Source of the DNA: CAWCWN01 sp963799245
Lineage (GTDB): Bacteria > Chloroflexota > Ktedonobacteria > Ktedonobacterales > Ktedonobacteraceae
Length of the DNA: 64,000 nucleotides
Assembly (NCBI GenBank): GCA_963799245.1
Contig: CAWCWN010000006.1
Span: 395,018-459,017, forward strand
Direction of reading: 5' to 3'
Shown here: piece after piece, positions 44,800 to 53,004 of the stretch
Layout: the number at the start of each line of letters is the position of its first letter
Position numbering within the stretch: the first letter of the stretch is position 1
The notes under the pieces: generated by a model
Database searches by the model: none
Told to the model about the DNA's origin: nothing
What the model saw: the letters and a program-made list of their open reading frames with translations, nothing else
Position numbers and translations under genes: made by a program

Positions 44800-45057
44800 T
44801 CGCCTTTTCTTGCATTCCCATTGTTCATGCATGGGGTCACGAATCTGGCTCCAATCAATGCGGTCTACTGAATCTAGCATCTTTTCCTGTTGAACTAGTA
44901 TCCAGTAAGGATTATCGATCAATCCCTCATGCCAGAGCCAATGATGGTATTCACAAAGCGGCACAACTTCCACTATTGATTTATGATCACGATATAAGGC
45001 TATTGCCTCCGCTCTGAATGTTTGCCAGTGGTGTGAGGAAAGATAGTCATTTTGATA
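44800..45057 (-). pseudogene. HNH-type small gene, copy C (internally deleted)
   Basis: Frame starts after a TGA with QNDYLSSHHWQTFRAEAIAL and continues EVVPLCEYHHWLWHEGL. It aligns with the intact copy at 54321-54638 (DDYLQSQHWQQMRQLAREVY ... LLLLCHFHHFMFDG), but the intervening zinc-cysteine and AH segment is deleted in frame. The 3' end runs into GC-rich sequence near 44790. Third member of a triplicated gene in the island; not functional. Confidence 0.55.
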
Positions 45058-45382
45058 TCAATTTTGGTTGCCTGGGTTTAACTGATTCAATTGGCTGGTC
45101 ACTGCGTCTAGCATACAACATATTGCCTTGATTCCTGAACTCGGCTACAAACCCTCTGGTTCGAGATTTACGGCCAATGGCAATTTTCATGCCTTTAAGA
45201 TCATTCTCGGTTTCTGCCTGAAGCTGTACAATCTTTCCCGATTCCAATATATTCAACACTTCCTCGTATCTGTCCCTTGGCTTTTTAGGTTGCAGTATAG
45301 GAAGCTTATCCCACTCTTTTTCATTCACCAGGGCAAATTGAATATCCTGCAAGTCTTTCTCTTTCCGGATTCTGAACAACAA
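45047..45382 (-). CDS. Small island protein, paralogue of the 54681 gene
   Basis: 111 residues, charged and soluble. The C-terminal ~60 residues (LESGKIVQLQAETENDLKGM, EFRNQGNMLYARR) follow the same pattern as the protein at 54681-54947 (..MPVEIHPQDMDELKEIHHEI, EFKKIGGILYARR). In both places the gene sits directly upstream of an HNH-type gene on the minus strand, so the pair was duplicated as a cassette. Function unknown; phage-type small protein. Confidence 0.55.
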   Translation of the reverse strand: MLFRIRKEKDLQDIQFALVNEKEWDKLPILQPKKPRDRYEEVLNILESGKIVQLQAETENDLKGMKIAIGRKSRTRGFVAEFRNQGNMLYARRSDQPIESVKPRQPKLISK

Positions 45383-45485
45383 TTTCTATGGGACACTATA
45401 CCACATTATTTCACTGGTTAGGAACATGATAGAATAGACAACGAAAGAAAAGAAAGACGAAGAGGCCGAGAAGTTGCATAAAGTT

Positions 45486-45806
45486 TTAATGCTTAATTTT
45501 AATCTCGACACTTTTGAGAGGCAATTTTGTTTCTCTATTCCCTTCCAAAATAACAACCAAATCTTTTCGATAATCAACCATTAAAACGGGATAGAAATTA
45601 ACACCACAAAGCGCAACTAAATTACTGTCATGGTCTTTGAGTTCTTCAAACCAATCAGGATTATTTTCAACAATTTCAGAAGATATTTTTACTATCCATT
45701 TATCTGGATGTAATCTATCAAAGTAGATATTCTCTTCCTCATTTTTATTAAACCTTGTTCCTGCTTGTATTCCTGGAAGATCTTTTAAAAGACAATAGCA
45801 TTTCAT
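45486..45806 (-). CDS. Hypothetical AT-rich island protein, 106 aa
   Basis: Start at ATG 45806, with a strong ribosome site AAGGAGG six bases upstream; longer in-frame starts lack one. Product begins MKCYCLLKDLPGIQAGTRFN and is rich in acidic residues and Asp-Trp motifs (YFDRLHPDKWIVKISSEIV, NNPDWFEELKDHDSN). It resembles small phage proteins with an SH3-like or strand-rich fold, but no family assigned. Confidence 0.55.
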   Translation of the reverse strand: MKCYCLLKDLPGIQAGTRFNKNEEENIYFDRLHPDKWIVKISSEIVENNPDWFEELKDHDSNLVALCGVNFYPVLMVDYRKDLVVILEGNRETKLPLKSVEIKIKH

Positions 45807-46057
45807 GGTAAACCTCCTTCCATATAACTGAAGTAATACTTCGGATTGAGCTTCTCTTTGCGTACTCATATTTGTTTTCCGGTTAGTCGGTTTATTTGAG
45901 CGATCGTGATGTGTTGTTGCATAAATTCGCTTGGCGATCTCGCGCAATTTTCCGACATTTTTCGGCTTGCTAAAAAACTGCCCATCTTTTATATTTCATC
46001 TTCTTATTCAGTTTCCTATTAATGTCTTTTTCTGTGACGGCCAAGGTGGTGAGTTCA

Positions 46058-46255
46058 TCATGCTTTTTGAAATTGTTGGATAAATCGCTCTAATTCTATA
46101 ATCGATATCCAGTAAATCGAAGAGGAATCAAAACCAATATTTGTTGCTTTTAATTTCCCACCTTCAATCCAATTTATAACCGTGTATTTTTTCACTCACA
46201 AATATTTGGCAACCTGGGTAGGGAATGTGTATTTCAATTTCGGTGAGAGATTCAT
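46058..46255 (-). pseudogene. Excisionase-like HTH protein with in-frame TGA
   Basis: One frame reads MNLSPKLKYTFPTQVAKYL-stop-VKKYTVINWIEGGKLKATNI followed by WISIIELERFIQQFQKA and TGA. This is the MerR-like winged helix of Xis/HTH_17 proteins (VAKYLGVSxxTVxxWIxxGKLKA...), but a TGA (46196-46198) stands where the family has Gly/Arg. ATG 46255. In a prophage this would be an excisionase or DNA-binding regulator. Either a point mutation inactivated it or the TGA is read through. Confidence 0.6.
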
Positions 46256-46300
46256 CTCTACTACAATAATTGGTATAACGACGTAAGACAAGGTATCAGA

Positions 46301-46513
46301 CTATAACAAATTTAAGTTTTCTTTTTTCTCCGCAGTTTCTTCTTCAGGAGTTTGTAACCGTTGTCCACAAAAGGGACAATAAAGAATCCGCAAAAGAACA
46401 ACTCTGTCATTGTCTTGACGAAGCTGTAGCAGCCAGATTTCATCCTCATTATCCCAAAGAAAGCAATCATGCCCCCTTGCTGTAAGAAATGAGGTGCAGC
46501 ACCATTTTATCAT
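46301..46513 (-). CDS. Small zinc-ribbon-like protein, 70 aa
   Basis: ATG 46513 with AAGGAG eight bases upstream; the longer ORF upstream (to 46657) is not used. Sequence has CC near the start (MIKWCCTSFLTARGHDC) and ILYCPFCGQRLQTPEEE at the end, i.e. a CxxC knuckle that with the early cysteines could bind zinc. Lies 16 bases after the stop of the 46530 gene, same strand. Phage-type small protein. Confidence 0.55.
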   Translation of the reverse strand: MIKWCCTSFLTARGHDCFLWDNEDEIWLLQLRQDNDRVVLLRILYCPFCGQRLQTPEEETAEKKENLNLL

Positions 46514-46529
46514 TGTGTTTGCTCCTTTG

Positions 46530-46745
46530 TTAACGATCAGAAGGAACTTTCTTCGCCCACTCTTGTCTTTGGCGATCCAGCATGAAGAATCTTGCCGTCT
46601 TGTATGCGATTGCCATTTCATGCGGATTGACCTGCATTGATTGTGCGAAAACCGCAATCTCTTGAGTTGATTTAGCTGCCGTCTCCTTACCTGGATTTGC
46701 GTCTATCTCATCAAACCTTTCTTTTATAAATTTTGCCGTTTTCAT
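46530..46745 (-). CDS. Small helical island protein, 71 aa
   Basis: MKTAKFIKERFDEIDANPGK, then an amphipathic helical remainder (FAQSMQVNPHEMAIAYKTAR). The ATG lies six bases from the end of an IS5-type insertion; before insertion its ATG overlapped the stop of a 30-codon upstream ORF (TCATGA). Its promoter and upstream genes are now separated by 1.2 kb of IS. Function unknown. Confidence 0.5.
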   Translation of the reverse strand: MKTAKFIKERFDEIDANPGKETAAKSTQEIAVFAQSMQVNPHEMAIAYKTARFFMLDRQRQEWAKKVPSDR

Positions 46746-46751
46746 GACGAC

Positions 46752-47967
46752 GAGGGCGTTTCCTAACCCTCAAAAAGCTCTTCAATGGATACCAAAACAC
46801 GCTGGTACTTGGCAGAGTAAAGTATGCTGACATCTAGACGAGGCTAGCTCCCTCATCTAGAAGGTCAGCATGTTGATGTCTTTAGCTCTAGCAGATCAGA
46901 CACCAGTCGCACCACCATCCTATCAGCGTGCACAAGCTCGACTGGGTCCTGCCCTCCACATGAACGCTCTTACATTAGTCACGACGTTGCATCTGCTCAT
47001 GTTGTGTCGTCTGGCCGTTTGTCTGGCCCATCGTCGTTGTCCTCCCCCATTGCCAGCCGGTCCTGGAGGAGCACCACGCACGTACAGCGAAGAGAGCTTG
47101 CTGCTGATGAGCTTATTGCGTACCTTGTGGCGCTTATCCTATCAGGATATGCACGACTGGCTCACGAGTTGGTCTGCTTTGGCCCTGGCCTGTGGGTTGC
47201 CATTGAACGAAGAGGGACAACCTCGCATTCCCAGCAGATCCCAGCAGTGCAAACGTCGCCACGCAGCCGGAGCCCCTCTGCACGAGTCGCTCTTCGTGCT
47301 CACCGTTCTGCAAGCTCTCCGACGACGACTCATTGGGGCACGTGATCTCATCATTGATAGTGCTCCCATCTTGGCCTGGCGAGGTCGTGATCCTGACGCA
47401 GCCTTCGGACACGCTCCTGCCCACCATCCTCTTCCTCTGTTGCGAGGCTTCCGAGTGCACACCCTCATCTGTCGTGGTTCTGGCTTGCCTCTCTTCTTTC
47501 TTCTCTCTCCTGCCAACTCACACGATGCTCCTTTTGCACAGCGCTTGTTAGCAGGAGCCGTACGTCTTTACCAGATCCGTCCCCGTATCATCCGTTTGGA
47601 TGCTGCCTATTGGGGTCTGCGCCTCATTGCCTGGATTCATGCCGTGCTGGGTGCCGTTGCTATTATTCCTTGGAATCCCAAACGCCAGAAGAATCGCTCC
47701 TGCTTACCGCCGACCTGGACCAAAGAAGAACTCGGCAAACGCAGCGCCATCGAACGCTTCTTTGGTCGCGTTTTTCTCTTCTTTCATCTCCAACGTCCAC
47801 CTCTGTGTGGCTGGTCCGAGATGGCCTCACAGGTGGCCTTAACCTACGCCGCTTCCGTCATTGTTGGGCTGGCAGCTCAGCAAACTGGCCGCCCTGATCT
47901 CATCCGTTCGCCTAAGCGTGTTCTAGCTCATCTTTGGGAGGAGGATTCCCAGTTATGAAACGGCCTC
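46752..47967 (+). mobile_element. IS5-type element, copy 1 (intact, 1216 bp)
   Basis: Imperfect terminal repeats GAGGGCGTTTCCTAAC (left) and GAGGCCGTTTCATAAC (complement of right end). Flanked by GACGAC on both sides (46746-46751 and 47968-47973), a 6-base (or GAC x 3-base) target duplication. Encodes an uninterrupted transposase. Nearly identical to copy 2 at 49353-50568 in opposite orientation; the pair forms a ~1.2-kb inverted repeat around 1.4 kb. Confidence 0.88.
46870..47958 (+). CDS. IS4/IS5-type DDE transposase (copy 1, intact)
   Basis: 362 residues. Catalytic acids visible in RDLIIDSAPILAWRGRD (Asp 1), IRPRIIRLDAAYWGLRLIAW (Asp 2) and KRSAIERFFGRVFLFFHLQ (Glu with the characteristic ExxFG spacing). 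An N-terminal HTH-like helical region precedes the RNase H fold. It is the only copy of the three related elements in the window with an uninterrupted frame. Confidence 0.88.
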   Translation: MLMSLALADQTPVAPPSYQRAQARLGPALHMNALTLVTTLHLLMLCRLAVCLAHRRCPPPLPAGPGGAPRTYSEESLLLMSLLRTLWRLSYQDMHDWLTSWSALALACGLPLNEEGQPRIPSRSQQCKRRHAAGAPLHESLFVLTVLQALRRRLIGARDLIIDSAPILAWRGRDPDAAFGHAPAHHPLPLLRGFRVHTLICRGSGLPLFFLLSPANSHDAPFAQRLLAGAVRLYQIRPRIIRLDAAYWGLRLIAWIHAVLGAVAIIPWNPKRQKNRSCLPPTWTKEELGKRSAIERFFGRVFLFFHLQRPPLCGWSEMASQVALTYAASVIVGLAAQQTGRPDLIRSPKRVLAHLWEEDSQL

Positions 47968-48056
47968 GACGACATTAAATCTCTCCAGTCTGCTGACATC
48001 TGCAACACAAAGTCGTAATAGTTTTGCGGTTCCTGCTCAGGTGTTTGATTGTCCAT
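47968..48056 (-). pseudogene. 30-codon island ORF cut at its last codons by IS copy 1
   Basis: MDNQTPEQEPQNYYDFVLQM then SADWRDLMS..., ATG 48056 with a purine-rich AAAGGA upstream. Removing the IS and one duplication gives ...MSS-stop with the stop overlapping the next gene's ATG (TCATGA). Very short but its frame and overlap support a real gene. Confidence 0.4.
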
Positions 48057-48165
48057 GTCTTTGCATCCTTTCGGGATTATCGCTGCTCTTCAGACCATAC
48101 AAACATAAACTCCTCACCGGGCAATCACTAAACTCTCCCTGTCATCACAAGAGGCTCACGATTGC

Positions 48166-48348
48166 TTAATCAGCCTGCATGCCACAGAACCAACTATCCC
48201 TGCAAATAATACAAACACAATGAACCCCGACCAAGATCTCCGGCAGGAAGGTAAGCAGAAGAATAATCCCACCAATCACCACTACTGCTGCCAGGATCTT
48301 GAAAAAGTTCTGCTGAAATAGATTGATGAGATTATTTAGGCTGTTCAT
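48166..48348 (-). CDS. Small membrane protein, holin-like
   Basis: 60 residues: MNSLNNLINLFQQNFFKI followed by one strong hydrophobic helix (LAAVVVIGGIILLLTFLPEI) and a cysteine-rich tail (VCIICRDSWFCG). No clear ribosome site. In a prophage setting a membrane lysis or superinfection function is possible; unproven. Confidence 0.4.
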   Translation of the reverse strand: MNSLNNLINLFQQNFFKILAAVVVIGGIILLLTFLPEILVGVHCVCIICRDSWFCGMQAD

Positions 48349-48377
48349 ACAGTTGGTCGTCTGTTAAAATTTCAGTT

Positions 48378-48448
48378 GAGGAAATTAAAGTCCCTATATC
48401 GCAGAAATATTCTTGAGTCTTCGCTGTAGCCAATCAGCTTCTCTGGCT
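48378..48448. repeat. 71-bp repeat, copy A (partner at 54214-54284)
   Basis: 71 bases matching 54214-54284 at 66 positions by my count, same orientation, each directly downstream (minus strand) of an HNH-type gene. Encodes the shared segment LIGYS(E/A)DS(R/G)IFLRY(R/G)DFNF on the minus strand. Evidence that HNH gene and following ORF were duplicated together. Confidence 0.75.
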
Positions 48449-48787
48449 TGATAAGCCAAATAAGAAAATGCGAGAAAACAAAGATTTGTGTGAATAGAAA
48501 AACTCTAATTTTTGGTGTTGTTCACAAAACTGCTCTTTATCAGGATAACTCTTTCTCCATACCTCAAGCATTTCTTTTTGCTTCGGAAGAATCCATCTGA
48601 TGGGAAGAAATTCAGTCCCTTGACCATCCAGGATGAAATGATGACGCCGGCAGAGGGGTAAAACGAGGTCGAAGCGTTCATGATAGCGGTCTGGATAGAT
48701 GATATGAGCAGTCGTTAAATGGATGTCATGGGGCTCTACCCACCTGAAAGCTGGGCAGAATATAAAAATCAGAAGTAATTCATTGAT
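48434..48787 (-). pseudogene. HNH-type small gene, copy A (5' truncated)
   Basis: The frame begins after a TGA with INELLLIFIFCPAFRWVEPH, then HLTTAHIIYPDRYHERFDLV, LPLCRRHHFILDG, and ends ...SSQRS TGA. The AH...LxLCxxHHxxxDG core aligns with the intact copy at 54321; the N-terminal HWQ helix is replaced by unrelated sequence at about 48790, where a plus-strand ORF starts. Probably inactive. Confidence 0.55.
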
Positions 48788-49211
48788 TCAAATGCTACAG
48801 GAGCTGTTAAGCTTCGAACTATTTCGCTCCGAGCAGACCAAAGATAACTTTTTCGTTGCCGTCACTGGCGTCAGCGAGGCTCTCGGAAGCTATCCAGCGC
48901 TGGACCCCTCTTGTAAAGGAGAGGATAATCAAGTGTTTCGGCTACAGCAGATGGCCATAGGCGAACTGCTGATCCTTCGAGACAGCAACCCCCCACGGTG
49001 CGTGAGCTATCCTGATTTCCTGCAAAAATCGCAGGAGAAGTCCTTTGAGTGCCATCTGGAGCCGCTCAGAACGTTACTTGAAAACGTGAGTCCCGATGAC
49101 AATTGTAGGTGGACACGCTTGAAGGAGACGCGAAAGAAGCTCGGTAATTTGAAGAAAAAGTGCGATCAGGTGCTTCAACTGCCAGCGGAAACTGCGATGC
49201 TAAAGGAATAA
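48723..49211 (+). CDS. Hypothetical protein of non-phage composition
   Basis: Up to 162 codons, mainly from ~48790 on (SLIQMLQELLSFELFRSEQT, VTGVSEALGSYPALDPSCKG, CHLEPLRTLLENVSPDDNCR). Base composition is closer to the chromosome than to the island, and it is the only plus-strand, non-IS ORF here. It separates the truncated 5' end of HNH copy A from the truncated 3' end of the MQEII gene, so it looks like a chromosomal fragment that replaced ~0.4 kb of phage DNA. Start uncertain; function unknown. Confidence 0.35.
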   Translation: MSWGSTHLKAGQNIKIRSNSLIQMLQELLSFELFRSEQTKDNFFVAVTGVSEALGSYPALDPSCKGEDNQVFRLQQMAIGELLILRDSNPPRCVSYPDFLQKSQEKSFECHLEPLRTLLENVSPDDNCRWTRLKETRKKLGNLKKKCDQVLQLPAETAMLKE

Positions 49212-49308
49212 GGTGGCCCTCATGCAGAAGATACAGCCCTATTTTCCGGTTGCCTATGCGCTCAATCAAACGCTTTCTGGCGTGTTTGGTGACAATAATT
49301 TCTTGCAT
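49066..49308 (-). pseudogene. Phage-type small gene, 3' truncated
   Basis: ATG 49308. Only the first ~25 residues (MQEIIVTKHARKRLIERIGN) look like a conserved phage protein of the TKHAxKRLxERIG kind; the rest of the frame reads antisense through the plus-strand ORF ending at 49211. Before the composite insertion the upstream gene's TAA lay three bases ahead of this ATG. Truncated by the same event that brought in the 48790-49215 segment. Confidence 0.4.
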
Positions 49309-49352
49309 TTTATAACCATCTGATATTGGGCTGAGGAGGTTTATCAAGATCA

Positions 49353-50568
49353 GAGGCCGTTTCATAACTGGGAATCCTCCTCCCAAAGATGAGCTAGAAC
49401 ACGCTTAGGCGAACGGATGAGATCAGGGCGGCCAGTTTGCTGAGCTGCCAGCCCAACAATGACGGAAGCGGCGTAGGTTAAGGCCACCTGTGAGGCCATC
49501 TCGGACCAGCCACACAGAGGTGGACGTTGGAGATGAAAGAAGAGAAAAACGCGACCAAAGAAGCGTTCGATGGCGCTGCGTTTGCCGAGTTCTTCTTTGG
49601 TCCAGGTCGGCGGTAAGCAGGAGCGATTTCTTCTGGCGTTTGGGATTCCAAGGAATAATAGCAACGGCACCCAGCACGGCATGAATCCAGGCAATGAGGC
49701 GCAGACCCCAATAGGCAGCATCCAAACGGATGATACGGGGACGGATCTGGTAAAGACGTACGGCTCCTGCTAACAAGCGCTGTGCAAAAGGAGCATCGTG
49801 TGAGTTGGCAGGAGAGAGAAGAAGAAGAGAGGCAAGCCAGAACCACGACAGATGAGGGTGTGCACTCGGAAGCCTCGCAACAGAGGAAGAGGATGGTGGG
49901 CAGGAGCGTGTCCGAAGGCTGCGTCAGGATCACGACCTCGCCAGGCCAAGATGGGAGCACTATCAATGATGAGATCACGTGCCCCAATGAGTCGTCGTCG
50001 GAGAGCTTGCAGAACGGTGAGCACGAAGAGCGACTCGTGCAGAGGGGCTCCGGCTGCGTGGCGACGTTTGCACTGCTGGGATCTGCTGGGAATGCGAGGT
50101 TGTCCCTCTTCGTTCAATGGCAACCCACAGGCCAGGGCCAAAGCAGACCAACTGGTGAGCCAGTCGTGCATATCCTGATAGGATAAGCGCCACAAGGTAC
50201 GCAATAAGCTCATCAGCAGCAAGCTCTCTTCGCTGTACGTGCGTGGTGCTCCTCCAGGACCGGCTGGCAATGGGGGAGGACAACGACGATGGGCCAGACA
50301 AACGGCCAGACGACACAACATGAGCAGATGCAACGTCGTGACTAATGTAAGAGCGTTCATGTGGAGGGCAGGACCCAGTCGAGCTTGTGCACGCTGATAG
50401 GATGGTGGTGCGACTGGTGTCTGATCTGCTAGAGCTAAAGACATCAACATGCTGACCTTCTAGATGAGGGAGCTAGCCTCGTCTAGATGTCAGCATACTT
50501 TACTCTGCCAAGTACCAGCGTGTTTTGGTATCCATTGAAGAGCTTTTTGAGGGTTAGGAAACGCCCTC
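49353..50568 (-). mobile_element. IS5-type element, copy 2 (inverted)
   Basis: 1216 bp, same length and ends as copy 1 but in reverse orientation. Differs by a one-base deletion and a one-base insertion within the transposase, and a few substitutions. Left flank AAGATCA, right flank GAAGGTG: no duplication of its own. Confidence 0.85.
49362..50450 (-). pseudogene. IS5-type transposase, copy 2, paired compensating frameshifts
   Basis: Relative to copy 1 a T is missing from the CTTCTTTCTTC run (around 49820) and an A is added in AGAAGAATCG (around 49632). Between the two, ~60 codons including the second catalytic Asp (RIIRLDAAYWG) are read in the wrong frame; outside them the frame is identical. 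Hence two ORFs, 49770-50450 and 49362-49721, instead of one. Inactive unless complemented by copy 1. Confidence 0.85.
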
Positions 50569-51060
50569 GAAGGTGAAAAAGGTCAGTACTAAGGGGATGA
50601 TACTCTTCTGGAGAGGGAGCGTTGGTGCGTCAAAGTGCTCCGTTTTCTGCATTTCAACCTCACAGTGGCATGAACCGCATACGTTGAGGGCATGAGACTT
50701 CTCCTCCCTCTCCCTATAGAACGGATTTGCTCATCGTGAGATAACAGTATTATTTCGGGCGAAACATATGCTAAGGGATAGAGCAGCTTGTAGAGCGTAT
50801 TCTGCTTGTAGGCCGCCCTCTCTCATAACTCTCCTCTGTCCATACTGGCGCAGCGGCTCTTCCTGCAGGTATTGCCATGTCGTCCGTTCCTGCTTGCCCC
50901 CACCTGGACCAAGGAAGAACTTGGCAAATGGAGCAGCGTTGAGCGCTTCTTTGGACGCGTTTTTCTCTTCTTGCATCTCTAACGCCAACCCCTGTGCGGC
51001 TGGTCCGAAATTGCTTCTCAGGTTGCTTTGACCTATGCTGCTTCTGTTCTCGTTGGGCTA

Positions 51061-52411
51061 GTACAGCCTCGCAGAAATAAGTCGGAAAGATATGGTAGAC
51101 TATAGAAGGGAGAACAAGAAGAAGGAGAACACGAGCATGCCCCATCCAAGTGCGACCCCCTTGAAAGTTAGTTCGGTGCAGCAAGAGGTGCTGCAACATC
51201 TGGTGCGTTGCTCCACCAGTGCCCAACGGCTGGTGCGTCGTGGGAAGATCATTCTGGCAGCAGCAGCAGGAGCCAGCAATACGAAGATCACCCAGGACCT
51301 GCACGTGGATCATGAAACGGTGCGACTGTGGCGAGAACGCTGGGGAGCAGCCCAGTCGCGGTTGGAAGCCATCGAAGCGACAGGCAAGCCGAAACTGCTC
51401 AAGCAGGCCATCGAAGTCCTCTTGGCTGATGAGCCGCGTCCGGGAGCACCGGCGACCTTTACGTTGGAGCAGTTCATGCAGATCATGGCCCTGGCCTGTG
51501 AAAAACCAGAGGCTGCGGATCGGCCGGTGAGCAGCTGGACGCCGCGCGAATTGGCCGATGAAGCGGTCAAACGCGGCATCGTGACACAGATTTCTCCGCG
51601 CACCGTGGAACGCTTTTTACAAGGTGAGCGTTCTGCAGCCCCATCTCAAGCGGTATTGGCTCACTCCACCCCCCGACGACCCCACTGAGCTGGCCGAACA
51701 GATTTGCACGGTGTGTCAGGTGTATGAGGCCACCCCGGCGCTTGCCGCGGCGGGGACCCATGTGGCGAGCACCGATGAGATGACCGGCATCCAAGCCCTC
51801 GAACGTCTTCACCCATCTTTGCCTATGCAGCCCGGCCATGTCGAGCGAGAGGAATTTGAATATGAACGGCATGGCACGCTCAGTTTGATCGCCAATGTGG
51901 ATGTAGCCACTGGGCAGATCGTGGCTCCCAGCATCGGACCCACGCGTACCGAAGCCGATTTCGCCGCGCACATCACCCAGACCATCCAGACCGATCCAGA
52001 AGCCGCATGGGTCTTTGTCACTGATCAGCTTAATACCCATCAATCGGAGACGCTGGTGCGTCTGGTGGCCGCGCAGTGTGGCATCCAGGAGGACCTGGGC
52101 ATCAAAGGCAAAAGCGGTCATCTCGCCAGCATGAGCACACGTGCCGCCTTTCTCTCCGACCCCAGCCATCGCATTCGCTTTGTCTACACTCCCAAACACA
52201 GTTCCTGGCTCAACCAGATTGAGATCTGGTTCAGCATTCTGGTACGCCGCTTGTTGGCACGTGCCAGTTGGGTCTCCGTGCAGCAATTGCGCCAGGGCAT
52301 CCTGGCCTTCATTGCCTACTACAATCGCACTTCTCATGGCCCTTTTCACTGGACTTACAAAGGGCCTTGTGCTCGTTCCTAGACTCCTGGGTAATTTCTG
52401 CGAGGCTGTAC
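51061..52411 (+). mobile_element. IS630-family element inserted at a TA
   Basis: 18-bp terminal inverted repeat GTACAGCCTCGCAGAAAT (51061-51078, complement 52394-52411), flanked by TA on both sides (51059-51060 and 52412-52413), the hallmark of Tc1/mariner-IS630 integration. 1351 bp, one transposase in two frames. Sits inside the third IS5-type copy. Confidence 0.92.
51137..52382 (+). CDS. IS630-family transposase needing a +1 frameshift
   Basis: Starts at ATG 51137 (AAGGAG nine bases upstream). First frame: HTH region (RLVRRGKIILAAAAGASNTK, LHVDHETVRLWRERWG) to TVERFLQG. The second frame, entered near 51625, reads VLQPHLKRYWLTPPPDDPTE and carries the DDE acids: HVASTDEMTGIQALE, WVFVTDQLNTHQSE and TPKHSSWLNQIEIWFSIL. 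Both frames align to one IS630 protein, so a +1 shift at about CTTTTTACAAGGTGA (51613-51628) is needed. IS630 elements often use programmed frameshifting; a plain mutation is the alternative. Confidence 0.8.
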
Positions 52412-52509
52412 TAGCTGCTCAGCATGCTGGTCGTCCTGATCTCATCCGTTCTCCCAAGCGGGTCCTAGCTCATCTTTGGGAGAGGGATTCCGAGTTATGA
52501 AACGCCCTC

Positions 52510-52731
52510 AAGATCAAATAAACATATCATGGATAAACTGTCACCGAAATCTGGCGAGCGTCCATTTAAAATATTCTTTTGCTCATCCTTCCCATTTATT
52601 TGCTTCTTCTTGATTGACCGCAAATCCTCAGTAATCATTTTGCGGACCGAATACACTTTCTCGCCTATCTTAACTTCTTCAGCAGGCTGCCCATCAACAA
52701 TCATATTCATGGCAGAGACAGCTAAACGCAA
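52510..52731 (-). pseudogene. Phage gene interrupted by the 3.2-kb IS composite
   Basis: Starts at TTG 52731 with GAGAGG five bases upstream: MRLAVSAMNMIVDGQPAEEV, KIGEKVYSVRKMITEDLRSI, then SPDFGDSLSMICLFDL and into the IS. Across the composite (joined at 49352/52517) it continues DKPPQPNIRWL and TAA, giving an 85-residue protein directly followed by the MQEII gene. Probably a small phage structural or regulatory protein; family unknown. Confidence 0.6.
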
Positions 52732-52753
52732 AAAAACCTCTCAACGTGGTGCC

Positions 52754-52776
52754 GTGTCGTGTAGTGAACACGACAC
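52754..52776. repeat. Hairpin GTGTCGTGT / ACACGACAC
   Basis: 9-bp perfect stem with loop AGTGA (52763-52767), 23 bases upstream of the TTG start of the interrupted phage gene. A TTGACA follows at 52780. May be a terminator for upstream minus-strand genes or an operator; orientation not decided. Confidence 0.5.
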
Positions 52777-52913
52777 CCATTGACAGGGTTCTTACTACAC
52801 TTATATTTTAACGTCGGCTACTTTTCAGTAACAAGTCTAATCTTACAAAGTTCGAACAAAAATTCAAGTCGATCTTTCGAGATTTTAGGAAAAGAAACAC
52901 AGGGGGTCGCTCC

Positions 52914-52937
52914 CGCCTGGCAATACTTTGCCAGGCG
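52914..52937 (-). terminator. Terminator-like hairpin after the cupredoxin gene
   Basis: CGCCTGGCAA / TTGCCAGGCG, 10-bp perfect stem, 4-base loop, ~67 bases downstream of the cupredoxin stop (minus strand). Followed on that strand by GGAGCGACC and no T-run. Confidence 0.5.
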
Positions 52938-53004
52938 TGCACTCAGATAGCATCCAAAGAGGGAAGCCAGTCTTGCCGCTCTTCCCAAATGTCCTCACCC
53001 CGTA

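Larger units (their letters stand above)
50886..52500 (+). pseudogene. Third IS5-type transposase: 5' truncated and split by IS630
   Basis: The frame LPPTWTKEELGKWSSVERFF then CGWSEIASQVALTYAASVLV is interrupted at a TA by the IS630-type element (51061-52411) and resumes with AAQHAGRPDLIRSPKRVLAH and LWERDSEL stop. Joining the halves at the TA restores GLAAQHAGRP exactly. Everything upstream of about 50840 is missing. It is a divergent relative, not identical, of copies 1 and 2; its right terminal end (…GAAACGCCCTC) survives at 52509. Confidence 0.8.
49353..52509. mobile_element. 3.2-kb composite of two IS5-type copies with 7-bp target duplication
   Basis: The outer ends are the GAGGCCGTTTC end of copy 2 (49353) and the right end of copy 3 (…GAAACGCCCTC, 52509). 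The bases outside are AAGATCA on both sides (49346-49352 and 52510-52516). Copy 2's inner end (50568) and copy 3's truncated left part have no matching duplication. Excising the whole block plus one AAGATCA restores an uninterrupted phage ORF. So the two copies inserted, or ended up, as one unit. Confidence 0.75.

Noticed and set aside
45900..46020. Possible 39-codon ORF (MGSFLASRKMSENCARS...) before the 45806 gene
   Set aside because: No ribosome site or recognisable composition; overlap with the next frame could be chance.
51567..52349. 260-codon ORF antisense to the IS630 transposase
   Set aside because: Shadow of the transposase DDE region; no independent features.
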